Of a stretch of 64,000 bases of DNA, positions 1-9,962 are shown one piece after another. The notes under the pieces were generated by a model. It ran no database searches, had not been told where the DNA came from, and saw only the letters and a program-made list of their open reading frames with translations. Each line of letters starts with the position of its first letter. Positions within the stretch are counted from its first letter, which is position 1. Both the position numbers and the translations under genes were made by a program. Origin of the DNA: Pegea sp. RAD2-039 (Eukaryota; Chordata; Thaliacea; Salpida; Salpidae); the NCBI GenBank assembly GCA_034620365.1, contig JAQGEQ010000281.1, forward strand, positions 558,001 through 622,000. Direction: 5' to 3'.

Positions 1-66
1 AAATAAATGTTTATTCAATTTTGAGATATTTGTTAACAAATTGGTGCTAACAGAAATGTTTTTTTC

Positions 67-775
67 ATGAATAAAAAAACGTTTGAGACGATGTACTCAA
101 GATTGAATGTAAGCAATGATAAAGATTATAAGAAAATTGATGATTTGAATGTAAGCAGTAATTTGTTATTATACTTTGCAATAACTTTGATTTTTAATTA
201 ATGTCTAAGTTGTTAAATCATAAAACAAATTGTTTCTTGAATAAGTTTCACAACTTCAGGAAATAAAAAACGATGAAACGATTAAAATACGAGAAATAGA
301 AGAAGTTAAAATCAGATCAATTCTTAAACAAAGACTTGTTGATGAAGATATTAATGATAAAACTGTAAGTATCAACTAAAATTCAGTTTTGATGGTTATT
401 AGTTCCAAATAGAATTGTTTTAATTTATCTGTTTGTAAATTTATTGTTGTTAAATAAATGTTTATTTGTAATATAAACAGATAATAGCAAAAGAAATGAA
501 ACATGTCAAGTTCACTCCAGAAATTAAAAGGAAATATGTAAGTTTCAATTATTTAATTATTATTTTGTTTATAATATTTGATTTATTGGCTTTCAGAGAT
601 GGAAGAGGTTTAAGAAATGTCTTTTAAACTTTGTCACTTTGAAATGTTTTCGAAGAAGTAAGTTGTAAGATTTCTTAGATTTTTATATTTAGTAACTTTT
701 GATATATTTTCAGAAAAAAGAGGTTATGATTTCGACTTTAGATTTGAAAGCTTAGATTATTATTATTATTATTGA
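67..775 (+). CDS. P2 small many-exon gene, copy A (P1 lies upstream of the window)
   Basis: I do not recognise this protein. Coding exons are 67-150, 260-364, 481-537, 597-657 and 714-775, of lengths 84, 105, 57, 61 and 62 nt. GT-AG boundaries are in phase and give 122 aa. The N-terminal 60% is charged (Glu, Lys and Asp rich, possibly helical). The C-terminal part is basic (KRKYRWKRFKK, then RRKKRG), followed by YDFDFRF and a run of five Tyr encoded by a TAT microsatellite before TGA. No signal peptide or membrane segment is evident. An AATAAA signal lies about 35 bp after the stop. Here the upstream AACAG splice site is mutated to AACAA, leaving only the CTAACAG just before the start. The model rests on exon phase agreement between five copies; a transcript would settle it. 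Confidence 0.65.
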
Positions 776-1244
776 ATTTGTTGTGTTATTTGCGCTAGTA
801 TTTAATAAAAATAAAAATCATTACAAGTCTTTTGTGATCTTTTTTAAAGTTTTATTTATTAAAAAAGGTTTATTCTTGAGATTCAAGCAATTTGCTAACA
901 GGATTTATGTAATTGATTACAACATTTATGTTTTTCTTACAATATTTAACATGTAATATAAACTGAAAAGAAAGCTTTCTAATTAAAAAATAAACATTTT
1001 TAAACAGTAGAATCCTTTGTTTTAAAATAATTTATTTTCTGAGACGGTTTATCAGTATTCATTTGTTGCTAATTATTGGCGCTGTTCAAATATTAGTTTA
1101 ATTTCAAAGAATTACTTTAATGTTTTGTACAATTAAATGGATATATTTGAGTATCTATAAATTGCTTAAAATATTTAGTTATATGTCGATTACATTTTAT
1201 TCTACAATTCATCTTTACTTTAAACAGTTTAATTTATAATAATA
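776..1244. other. AT-rich 3' flank of P2, no gene seen
   Basis: Contains the P2 polyadenylation signals (AATAAA near 810). The rest is AT-rich sequence repeated after each P2 copy: 14214-14680, 28291-28755, 41572-42039 and 54904-55370. No coding or structural RNA signal found. Confidence 0.6.
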
Positions 1245-1475
1245 GAGGCCTACTTCGGCCAAGAGCGGTCATGCGGGTTGTGTGCTTTCTATCCTTTATT
1301 TGTTTGCAGAATTGAGAGCGCCATTCGGAGCGATCCACTGCGATATCCTCCTAATTTCTGGTATTGATATTGAGCGATTTCATATCGCGCTTTCAAGTAT
1401 CTTTAAAGCGAAAACTTTTATTCTTAAAATAGTAAAAACGGTTTTTGTGTTTCGAGCACAGGTGGACACATAATA
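1245..1475. repeat. GC-rich conserved block, type I (after P2), unit 1
   Basis: A 230-bp block, GC-richer than its surroundings, begins GAGGCCTACTTCGGCC, whose GGCC arms can form a short hairpin, and ends GGTGGACACATAATA. It contains a pyrimidine tract ending TTTGCAG. Nine versions occur in the window, two per unit except in unit 2. A 63-codon open frame exists here but is broken in several copies, so I do not call a gene. It could be a repeat, an untranslated exon or an unrecognised RNA. Confidence 0.6.
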
Positions 1476-2220
1476 ACGAAAGGTTCATAAAACCCGTTAA
1501 AACAAACCCTGTTAATAAAAATTGCTTGATGCTATTATCCTTATTATTTTTTTCATATTTTTATGCAAAAAAACTTGCTTCTGTGTTTTGCTTCATCAAT
1601 TTTTATAAACTTTGATAAAATGATTATTTTTAGTAGCTTTTTGCTCAAATTGTAATATAAACTCTGTTTTTCACATTAAGTTTTAAGGCTTCCTTGCTTT
1701 GTCGACCTGCTGTGAGTTGGAAGGGTTTTGCAATCGAATTGATTTGGATCTTGGTATGATAATTTACGTCAGCAAGTTGTATAAGGAGTTTTGGTGGCTT
1801 TGACTGGAAATAATCACCAAGAGCTTATTTAGCTTATTTATAGCTTAGTAATATTATGATAGAAAATTATTCAAAATTGGCAAAAAGCGAATAAAGAAAT
1901 CTTCACGATAAGCTTTCGATAATAGCCGAGTGTTGTTTACTGATTATCTTGTCTGTAAAATTGCAGATTAAAAAATCAAGCATGTTGGTTAAGCGAATAT
2001 TATGAAATATTAAAAGAAATGAAAACATCAAAGTTATGAAATGGTTGACTGGTTGATTGATTTACTAGTTACTGAGACATGTTTACTGGTAGCCAACGGA
2101 AGTTTTTATTAATTTACTTTCGTTTTACGATTATTAATCGCAAAAAGACATCTTCATCGTTTGATTTTCTTTACTTGATCCTCATTACTTGATCCTCATC
2201 AATTGATCTTCATCTGATAG
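1476..2220. other. AT-rich spacer, no gene seen
   Basis: Non-coding in all frames on inspection. Equivalents: 14923-15679, 28999-29420 (shortened), 42308-43078 and 55613-56368. It is well conserved between units, as expected for recent duplicates. Confidence 0.6.
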
Positions 2221-2374
2221 TTCACGAGGTGGTTCAGGAGGTGGTTTAGAAGATGGTTCACGAATTGGTTTATCTGGTTCAAGAGGTTGTTTAGAAGATA
2301 GTTCACGAGATGGTTTATCTGGTTCAAGAGTTTGTTTAGAAGATGGTTCAGGAGATTGTTCAGGTGGTGGTTTA
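2221..2374. repeat. 12-bp minisatellite near kelch 3' end, unit 1
   Basis: Degenerate repeats of about 12 bp based on GGTTCAGGAGGT / GGTTTAGAAGAT. Because the period is a multiple of three, a spurious Leu/Asn-rich frame stays open on the - strand. I regard it as non-coding: it lies beyond the kelch stop and its length differs between units. Confidence 0.75.
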
Positions 2375-2660
2375 CATGAAATGGTTTATTATTGGTCAAA
2401 ATATTTGTTAAAAAATTAATGAACTTTTATTCTTGAAAAACCAGAAACAAAAAATTTTTGATTTGATGATTAAAATAAAACTCTAAATTCTAACAAACTT
2501 TCTTCTACTTTCTAAATTACCAAACAATTAAAAAACATGAAAATATTTCTGTAGGAACATTTTGATATTGATCTGAATGTTTTTGAAAATAAACACGACC
2601 TCAAAAGCAACTTTATACTGAAAATAAACTTCACAGCAGTCTACTAGTAAAGTTGATTTA

Positions 2661-5436
2661 TTAAAATGGGAAATTTACACATATGTCAGGTACACATGGT
2701 TGATAGCTGACAACTACATGATCAATACATTGTTTCGAACTCGCAACTTCTTTCCATTCATTTGTTACTTGATCGTAACATTCGACAATTTGGAAATCAC
2801 GACCATCATCGTCTGGACCATCCTCTAGATCCCCTGTATCAATCAACGAGCTCATCACATTTATGCAAATTATTGTAAACATCGTTAAAATGTTGATTAA
2901 AACGTTTTTCATTTCCAAATATAATAAAAATTTTACCAAAAATATAAATCTTCTTATTAAAGACAACAGCTTTTGGACATGCTCTCCAATGATTCATACT
3001 TGCTACGAATTCCCAATTATCATTGAGGACATCGTATCTTTCAACAGTCTTTAAATATTCTTCATCATCCCAGCCACCAATGACGTAGATATAGTTGCCA
3101 AGCGTGACTAATTCTGTGATGATTTTAGAATTAGTTATCATCATAAGATCAAAACGTCATCATGACGTCATCAGTCACCTGATCCATATCTAGGTGTCAA
3201 AGTTGGTTTTACAGTGCTCCATTCGTCCTTCTGTGGATCATATTTCTTAAAAAAAGGAACCGAGTCCGTGATATCATTGTTGCCAAAAGCATACAACATG
3301 CGGTTGAAGACAGTGCAATCGTCAACTAAACGACAATCATTTAGTGAAGCTCTTTGCGTCCATTCATCAGTAATGGGATCGTATCTGGAAATAACAAAGT
3401 TTTTGGCAAATTAAGTTTTCGTTGAAAATGCCATTTCATCACTCACTTCATTAATTTGATTTCAACATCAGCTTTAATAATGAGGTACAACTCATTGTCA
3501 ATAACTTCTACTCTCTCATATGATAACCTCTCGCCTAAACTTTTGCATTGCTTCCACTCATTTGTGATTGGGTCGTATCTTGAAATTTAATGACGTTATA
3601 TTTATTTTGTAATGATGATCACACCATTTGTTTCATACAAACCTTTCTATGTCACCATTACGGGATAAATTTATTAACACATAAATGAAACCGTTAATGA
3701 CAACAGATTTTGAATAGTATAACGCATATGGAAGACACAAGTTTGGAAGCTTAAAGCGAACATCCGTTTCAGACAAACGAAACTCTGCACTTTTCAATAC
3801 TTTCTCAGTAGAACTATCGGGTTCAGTTATGACGTAGATCACCTGTGACGTCATATGTCAGTCGATGAAGTGAAAAGTATTTAATTAAATAATCTTACCT
3901 GCGGAATATCAAGTTGTCTTGGCTTACTTTCAATTGTGATGTAAGCTTTGAGATCTTCAAGCACCTTGCTGAGATGTTCATAACAAGTATTTCTAATTAC
4001 ATCACAATTTTCCAATTGCATAGAAATGAACCTTGGTTTTATCAAATGACAACGTACCTAGAGAAATCACAATTTTATACTCATAAGTCTACAACTTTAT
4101 AGTTTCTAGATACTTACTTTTTTAATTAATTCTTTTAAGCAGTTTTGTCTTGAAGTTAAATCATATTTGATCCACTCTAGAAGAGCATTGAATACTTGGG
4201 ATTCACAAACCACATGAAGCTCATTTTGAGTAATTACTTTAGAAATTACAGAGTCTGGTTGTAATTTGAATTTTTGAGTTTTTGAAATCTGGTGAATATC
4301 ATTTGGTTAATCAAAAACTCGTCCTTATTAAATATAAAAAAACAAGATCAATAGAAATAACCAAATAAAAAATATTTCATAAATATTTAAGCTTGATGAA
4401 GTAGAGAAAATCTTTCTACATAAAAGGCTTTGGCCAAGAAAATAACAATTCTTCATTTTCTTACTTTTAGAAAGTTTTTTCCAATAAATTTTTCAAATTT
4501 AGTTGAAAGCTCCATATATCCATAATACTCAACAAACATTGCAAATTCGAAGCAGTTGTAAATGTCTATTTGACTTTCCAAAAAGCTGTAATTGATAAAG
4601 TATAGTTACAAAACTATTAAAAGAAACTGATTTATAAAACTAGCTTACTTGCTACATAACTTCTCTAGACCATTTATTTGAAACATGGAATCTGCAATCA
4701 TGAGTCTCACAATATTTTCTTCATTGATTTGTATTTCTTTTGTGTGCAAATAATCAAAAATAACAGAAAATACATTTGGGTCTACGTCATTTATGGTAAC
4801 TTTATCAGAATGTGCTTCTGTGAATCCACCTTAATAAATTCAAATAGTTTTTGTGATGATACATTTAGTTATTTTGTAACTGAAGTTGAATCTTGAATCT
4901 AACTCACCACGAAACATAGCTTCAAAATAAGGTGAAGCAGCAGCTAAAACTCCTTTGTTACATTTGAAAGTTCGTTCAAAGCCATTCAATTTCACTTTGA
5001 TTAAAACATCACAAACCGGCGAATTTTCAAAAGAGTCATTTAGATTAAAGTGGCAACGATTATCCACTTCCATAAGTTCATTTCTAAATGAATAACTAAA
5101 AACACAACCCCTTAATAAGTTGTTAGATCGATACGTAAATGAAATAAGAAAATTAAAATTCCTTTTATTAATTGAGTAATACTGAAATCACTCTAAGCCA
5201 GATAAAAAAACATAATAAAATCAAGTTAAAGCTGATAAGATTTAAGTTATTAATATCTTTCTAGATTCAACATAAATGATTTTTCTATCTGCTTTTATTT
5301 TAAATAAAAAGTGAATATAATTAAATTTATTTAGAAAACAATGTATAGTAAAGACACAAAATTCTATTAACCTGATATCATCTCTCGGTGGCACATCTGA
5401 ATCTGAAACAACTTTAGTGTTTGATCTTTCTGCCAT
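2661..5436 (-). CDS. BTB-BACK-kelch protein K1 (predicted CUL3 substrate receptor)
   Basis: Eleven exons in consistent phase: 5372-5436, 4908-5083, 4649-4829, 4465-4585, 4118-4288, 3899-4057, 3643-3842, 3447-3578, 3179-3384, 2937-3113 and 2661-2833. Together they encode 586 aa, a normal KLHL length. The start is MAERS in exon 1. The BTB domain covers about residues 38-140 (VCDVLIKV, AASPYFEAMFRG, VIFDYLHT). BACK covers about 141-290 (ESQVFNALLEW, then VRCHLIKPRF). Six kelch repeats fill 292-586; only the last two keep the Gly-Gly pair (IYVIGGW, IYIFGG). KLHL proteins use BTB and BACK to bind CUL3 and the propeller to bind the ubiquitination target; the target here is unknown. The stop overlaps an AATAAA signal. 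Introns 6 and 9 contain TGACGTCA (3846-3853, 3163-3170). Confidence 0.93.
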
Positions 5437-5479
5437 TTGGATCCAATTAAAGATTTCAGAAAAAAAAAATATATAGGAA

Positions 5480-5503
5480 GTATATGTATACGTATATATA
5501 TAC
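5480..5503 (-). promoter_or_regulatory. Putative K1 core promoter (TATA-rich palindromic tract)
   Basis: An alternating purine-pyrimidine tract, TATATATATACGTATA on the - strand, lies 44-67 bp upstream of the K1 start codon and is preserved in all five units. Position and composition fit a TATA box region. It is also partly self-complementary. The assignment is inferred from location only. Confidence 0.4.
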
Positions 5504-6269
5504 TGTTGATGAAAATGTTAAGGATAATATCTAGTATATCTAATATAACAAAATTAGAATTTTATATAAAAATAATCAAACAATATACTATATATAGATT
5601 TACAATTATAAAAAGCAAACATTCTAGAAACTTTACAACTATAAACATAAATTAAATAAATGTAATTCATTCTAGAAAACCAGTTCTTTGGTTGATGTAG
5701 CTAAAATTAATCATAAAATATAATAAAAAAAATACTAAAATAAGTCTAGTATCAACAGAATATCTTCAAAAGTAAATAGATAAGTGTTAAAGCATTATAA
5801 AATAATGAAAAAAGTTGATATTTTAAAGATTAAAAATAAATACAAGGATATAATTGTAAAATATTATTCCACAAATCAACAATTGTTTGACTTAAATAAA
5901 TTATAAAAGGTTGATATAAAAATTCTAAAATAAGAAAACATGAAAATTTTCAATCAAGGTATGATTAAAATTTAAGAGATCTCAAATACCTCCATTACGT
6001 GATAAAACGATCCTTACTTGGTGTGAGTCGCCAGCTTGTTTATAAAATGTTTAAGGAAAAATAATATAAAAAGTTAGCTTAATGTGAGATCTCAAATACC
6101 TCTCAAAAGAACCCAATAAATAAAAACACATTTGCCAATATATTTAAAGAATTTATAACATTTGAAAAACCTCCTATACAAATAAACTAAGATAGACCCT
6201 TCCATTAAATCTCTGTACAAAGATCTTTGTATAGTTTACAAGAAATCTATTTCTAATTTCTATTTAGGA
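5504..6269. other. AT-rich spacer with degenerate LINE duplicates
   Basis: Mostly AT-rich sequence upstream of the kelch gene. Near 5973-6040 and again near 6085-6105 are degenerate copies of the LINE stretch found intact at about 6341-6385 (GAGATCTCA..TACCTC followed by CCAGCTTGT). Equivalents: 18924-19692, 32660-33449, 46411-47199 and 59604-60249 (deleted in part). No gene seen. Confidence 0.55.
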
Positions 6270-7215
6270 AGAGAAAGTGCAGTCTTATCTTCACCTTGCA
6301 AGAAAACGTTTTTTGGTTTCATAAGTCACAAACTTAAGGCGAGATCTCAGTTACCTCCCTTACTTGATAACAGCGACCAGCTTGTGATGGTACAAGAAAA
6401 TAAAGCTGAGTTGCTAAACAATCAATTTAATAGCGATTTTTATAACCGATGATGGTAATACTCCTTCTCTTTCCTACTCCGACATTCTTAAAAATATCTC
6501 CGAGATGGTAGATCTTGACATAACAGTCAATTTGGTATCTAAGGCTATTTTTTGATTAAAATGATCAGTTTCCAACACCCCAGATCAGATCCCAGCTTTA
6601 TTTTTAAGAAAAACTACTTCCTCTTTATTACTACCTTTATCGCTTTTCTTTAACATGACTTTGTGGCGAGGAAGACTTCCACAAATTTGGTAGAAAGTTA
6701 TTACTGTTTTATTACTCCAACTCATAAGTAGGGTCCCAGAAACACCACACTTAACTACAAACCAGTTTCGCTGACTTCAGTTATTTGCAGAACTCAAGAG
6801 CATATCATTCACAATCATATGACCAGTCATTTGATGGAGAACCATCTAATATCTGATGTCCAACATGGCTTTAGGAAGTGGAGATCTTCCATGACTCAAC
6901 ATCTCATTTTTCTTAATGAGCTTACAGCCCATTATGAAATTAAGACTCCCTGTGACATCATATACCTCGATTTTGCTAAAGCGTTTGATTCTGTCCCACA
7001 CACTAAGCTTGTTACTGTATTGAAAAACTTAAAAATCAACATCTTTATCTTACAGTGGTTGGAAAATTACCTTTCAGGTAGAACCCAACAAACTCGTGTA
7101 TAAAAAGATCTGTATCTACTTTTAAACAAATCACTAGTGGTGTTCCTCAGGGTTCTGTTCTGGGTCCCCTTCTCTTTTTTCATTTTCATTGGAGAACTCA
7201 TCAGAAGACTAGTAT
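6270..7215 (+). pseudogene. Decayed LINE reverse transcriptase fragment, unit 1
   Basis: Translates in pieces to the early part of a non-LTR retrotransposon RT: ENKAELLNNQF, QIPALFLRK, then HGF at about 6868, then DIIYLDFAKAFDSVPH at about 6955-7000 and SGVPQGSVLGPLLF near 7135-7180. There are frameshifts near 6445, stops near 6550 and 6690, and the catalytic YADD box is absent because the fragment ends soon after. CR1/L2-like non-LTR elements are the best match by motif; clade is not certain. Inactive. Confidence 0.85.
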
Positions 7216-7559
7216 CTCAACGAATATCTTCGTTATATATATCTTCTTTCAACAAATAGACTAACTAAAGAGGGATTCTTGTGTTGACAGCAACAAGTAG
7301 AAGCTTTTTATCTGGAAACAACCTACCAGCGCTACTCTAAGTAGTCAACTAGTTTTTAAATATGCTTATTAAAGAGAAGCTTCTATTCAAGAACCACGTG
7401 ACTTGGTGTACCTTAACACAGAAGTCGATCTCTTGTCTCATATTTCGATTAAAAAGATTAAAATTAAAACTTTACTTTAAGATAAAAAGTTTGTGTCAAT
7501 CCAAATTTTGTCATTAAAATTTCTAAAAAATTTTTTTAACAATTTTAAGCTGCTTTCAT
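7216..7559. other. Spacer between LINE piece and tRNA, no gene seen
   Basis: AT-rich, no coding signal. Equivalents: 34396-34737, 48111-48456 and 61196-61538. In unit 2 the corresponding stretch (22276-22518) is different sequence. Confidence 0.5.

Positions 7560-7633
<74 letters not shown>
7560..7633 (+). tRNA. tRNA-Asn (GTT), unit 1
   Basis: A 74-nt cloverleaf: acceptor GTCTCCG pairs with CGGGGAC, the D-arm contains the A-box, the anticodon loop CTGTTAA gives GTT, and the T-arm contains the B-box GGTTCAAGCC. No CCA is encoded and no intron is present. A T-run (CTTTTT) downstream serves as the Pol III terminator. The gene is identical in all five units, while the flanks vary. Confidence 0.97.
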
Positions 7634-7634
<1 letters not shown>

Positions 7635-7664
7635 ATCGTTTTGCTTTTTATTACAGTTTTCAAA

Positions 7665-8266
7665 TATTATGAAAATGTTGTTTAAAAAACTTTGAAATAA
7701 TTTTGTTTTAATTTAACTTGATATAATAAATGAATTTTATCTTTAGCCTGTAAAATTGTTGACTGCAACCAGGTGTAATAATAATATCAATTATTACACT
7801 AATCTGCAATAATTTTGATTTTAATTAATATCCAAGTTGTTAAATTATAAATATTAAATATCTAAGTTTTTAAGTCATAAGACAAAATGTTTGTTGAATA
7901 AGTTTCAAAACTTTCAGGAAATAAAAAACGATGAAACGCTTAAAATACGAGAAGTAGAAGAAGTTAAGATCAAATCAGTTCTTAAACAAAGACTTGTTGA
8001 TGAAGATAATAATGATAAAACTGTAAGTATCAACTTAACTTTAGTTTTGTTTGTGATTAGTTCTAAATAAAATTGTTTTAATTTATTAATTTGTAAAATA
8101 ATTGTTGTTCAATAAATTTTTATTTGTAATATAAATTAAGGTTTTGTACAATTTATTAAATTGATTTATTTGAGTTTCTGGTAATTGCTTAAAATATTTA
8201 GTTGCATCTCGATTACGTTTCTTCTACTATTCATCTTTACTTGAAACAGTTTAATTTATAATAATA
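7665..8266 (+). pseudogene. Truncated P1/P2 cassette with orphan P2 exon 2, unit 1
   Basis: Joins a copy of the P1 promoter region (TTGTTGACTGCAACCAGGTGTAA at about 7755) directly to a copy of P2 exon 2 with splice sites (7918-8022, 105 nt, open frame). It then skips P2 exons 3-5 and continues in P2 3' flank and a GC block. All P1 exons and the P2 start are missing. The CRE present in the intact promoter (TTACGTCA) reads TTACACTA here. The orphan exon has no start codon. Confidence 0.75.
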
Positions 8267-8497
8267 GAGGCCTACTTCGGCCAAGAGCGGTCATGCGGGT
8301 TGTGTGCTTTCTATCCTTTATTTGTTTGCAGAATTGAGAGCGCCATTCGGAGCGATCCGATGCGATATCTTCTTAATTTCTGGTATTGAAATCGAGCGAT
8401 TTCATATCGCGTTTGCAAGTATCTTTAAAGCGAAAACTTTTATTCTTAAAATAGTAAAAACGGTTTTGGTGTTTCGAGCACAGGTGGACACATAATA
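8267..8497. repeat. GC-rich conserved block, type II (after truncated cassette), unit 1
   Basis: Second version of the block at 1245-1475. It belongs to the duplicated cassette segment and is followed by different sequence (TCGTAAAG rather than ACGAAA). Confidence 0.6.
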
Positions 8498-9060
8498 TCG
8501 TAAAGTTCATAAAACCCGGGTTGAAGGGCCTGTGTCTAAATTAAAGCCGGAATTGAAGCCTCGCGAACAGTTTGTCACTGTACTCAGTGTCGCTCTGACA
8601 GTTCCTGCGACATAAAACATTATTTCGGTCAATTTCGTTAAACGCCATTTTCTGCAAAAATTTAAAACCTTCAAAAATAAACTTTTAATATTTTGAACCA
8701 TTCTAAATTTCATAAATTATAAATCAGATGAAATTAATAGATAATAAATAAATAATCAAATTGAATTTTGGGTATTTTGAGAATTGCGTTTCTGGTTTCT
8801 AATTTTTAAATTTAAATAAATTTCTTTAAAATTTATTACATCATCGTTTACAAGTTGATTAAAAAATTCAACAAAACTCCTCGACTAAGACCCTGCAGCC
8901 TTTCTCGCGTTCTCATTGGCAGATATCACCGACTATATCAACGTTTAACTCGTTTCGCGAAGTCGTGAGAAGCAAACGATGATTTGGCGAAGCAATTTTC
9001 AGATCGATGTCTTGTTCCAAACACCGCTTGTCTTGATCAGTTGATTGAATTGATTTAACA
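8498..9060. other. Conserved non-coding stretch with moderately GC-rich segments
   Basis: Holds a 68-codon open frame on the - strand (8507-8713), present in units 1, 3, 4 and 5 but absent from unit 2. It shows no recognisable domain or splice context, so I leave it uncalled. A CpG-containing stretch at 8880-9010 (with CATTGGCAG, an inverted CCAAT) is kept in all units. Equivalents: 35676-36238, 49382-49944, 62474-63037; in unit 2 only the second part (about 22850-23188). Confidence 0.45.
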
Positions 9061-9523
9061 ATCTGATCCTCATCCTCATCTTCACCTGATCTTTATCTTC
9101 ATCTGATCCTCATCTTCATCTGATCTTCATCTTCACCTCATCTTCATCTTCACCTGATCATTATCTTTATCTGATCTTCATCTTCATCTGATCCTCATCT
9201 TCACTTGATCCTCATCTTCACCTAATTTTCATCTTCATCTGATCCTCATCTTCATCTGATCCTCATCTTCATCTTCACCTTATCCTGATCCTCATCTTCA
9301 TCTTGATCCTCATCTTCACCTGATCCTCATCTGACCTAATCCTCATCTTCCTCTGATCCTTTTCTTTACCTGATCTTCATCTTCACCTGATCCTCATCTT
9401 CATCTGATCCTTGTCTTTATCTGATCCTCATCTTCATCTCATCTTTACTTGATCTTCATCTGATCCTCTTCTGATCCTCATCTGATCCTCATCTGATCCT
9501 CATCTGATCTTCATCTGATCCTG
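9061..9523. repeat. GATCCTCATCT minisatellite, unit 1 (about 460 bp)
   Basis: Tandem repeats of an 11-bp core GATCCTCATCT, interspersed with 17-bp forms that add TTCATC. Spans about 463 bp here, 312, 441, 225 and 688 bp in units 2-5. The 11-bp period cycles all frames through TGA, so it is not coding. Confidence 0.9.
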
Positions 9524-9526
9524 AAG

Positions 9527-9962
9527 CGCACGAAGGTGGTGTACGCCGGATTCGACGCAAAAGCGCCGCAAAGCGTGCTTCGCGCTCAAGCCAAATATGG
9601 AACTAAAAGTACAAATGGTAAACTCACTAAAGGTTGGTGATGACGTCACATCGTCGTTACGTCACTCAAGCTTCGAATCGAAACAGCTCATCAGATGACG
9701 TCATCGTTGTTTACGTCAGCAGCGGCGCGAATGAAAGCGGAATCGACGCGAATTCGAATGAATGTTCCGGTTGGCCGCATCGTGGATTCCGATGTTGGTT
9801 GGAGACGCGCGAACTCCAACATAAAGAAACATAAGCGACATCTCGTGGTTGGTTGTCATAGCAACCGACAATTCTTCTTCTGCAGCTCAATTTGCTCCTT
9901 TGATGCGTAAGACTCTGAAATCGATGGGTCGACTTCGAAAATAATGACGTCACTGACGCGAT
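9527..9962. promoter_or_regulatory. CpG-rich CRE cluster with X-box, unit 1
   Basis: A GC- and CpG-rich island in AT-rich DNA. Five CRE-like sites: TGACGTCA at 9641-9648, 9696-9703 and 9945-9952; TTACGTCA at 9657-9664 and 9711-9718. One palindromic RFX-type X-box, GTTGTCATAGCAAC, at 9852-9865. CREB/ATF factors bind the former and RFX factors the latter. It lies about 1.3 kb upstream of P1 and could be its promoter, an enhancer, or a divergent promoter. Short open frames here differ between copies and look incidental. Confidence 0.65.

Noticed and set aside
1282-1473. 63-codon open frame in the GC-rich block, also at 8304-8495 and 49188-49379
   Set aside because: It starts at GTG, lacks recognisable features and is broken in several versions of the block (units 2, 3, 4 and 5 type I; unit 3 type II).
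2199-2399. Leu/Asn-repeat open frame on the - strand
   Set aside because: A by-product of the 12-bp minisatellite; it lies beyond the kelch stop and is not kept in other units.
2839-3144. Separate - strand frames near 2661-2966 and 2839-3144 as independent genes
   Set aside because: They are the last two kelch exons read through the intron between them.
3914-4102. Plus-strand open frames inside the kelch gene (3914-4102, 4678-4896 and their copies)
   Set aside because: They are antisense shadows of kelch exons 6 and 3.
5437-5655. Plus-strand frame upstream of kelch
   Set aside because: Low-complexity AT-rich sequence, not kept open in other units.
8507-8713. 68-codon - strand frame kept open in units 1, 3, 4 and 5
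   Set aside because: No domain, no codon-like substitution pattern visible to me and the whole stretch is absent from unit 2; recent duplication alone can keep it open.
9061-9523. CRISPR-like array
   Set aside because: Repeats are 11-17 bp with no unique spacers; it is a minisatellite in a eukaryotic genome.
9634-9953. Open frames on both strands in the CRE island
   Set aside because: GC-rich DNA has few stops; three overlapping frames on two strands are open at once, and changes between units are not protein-like.
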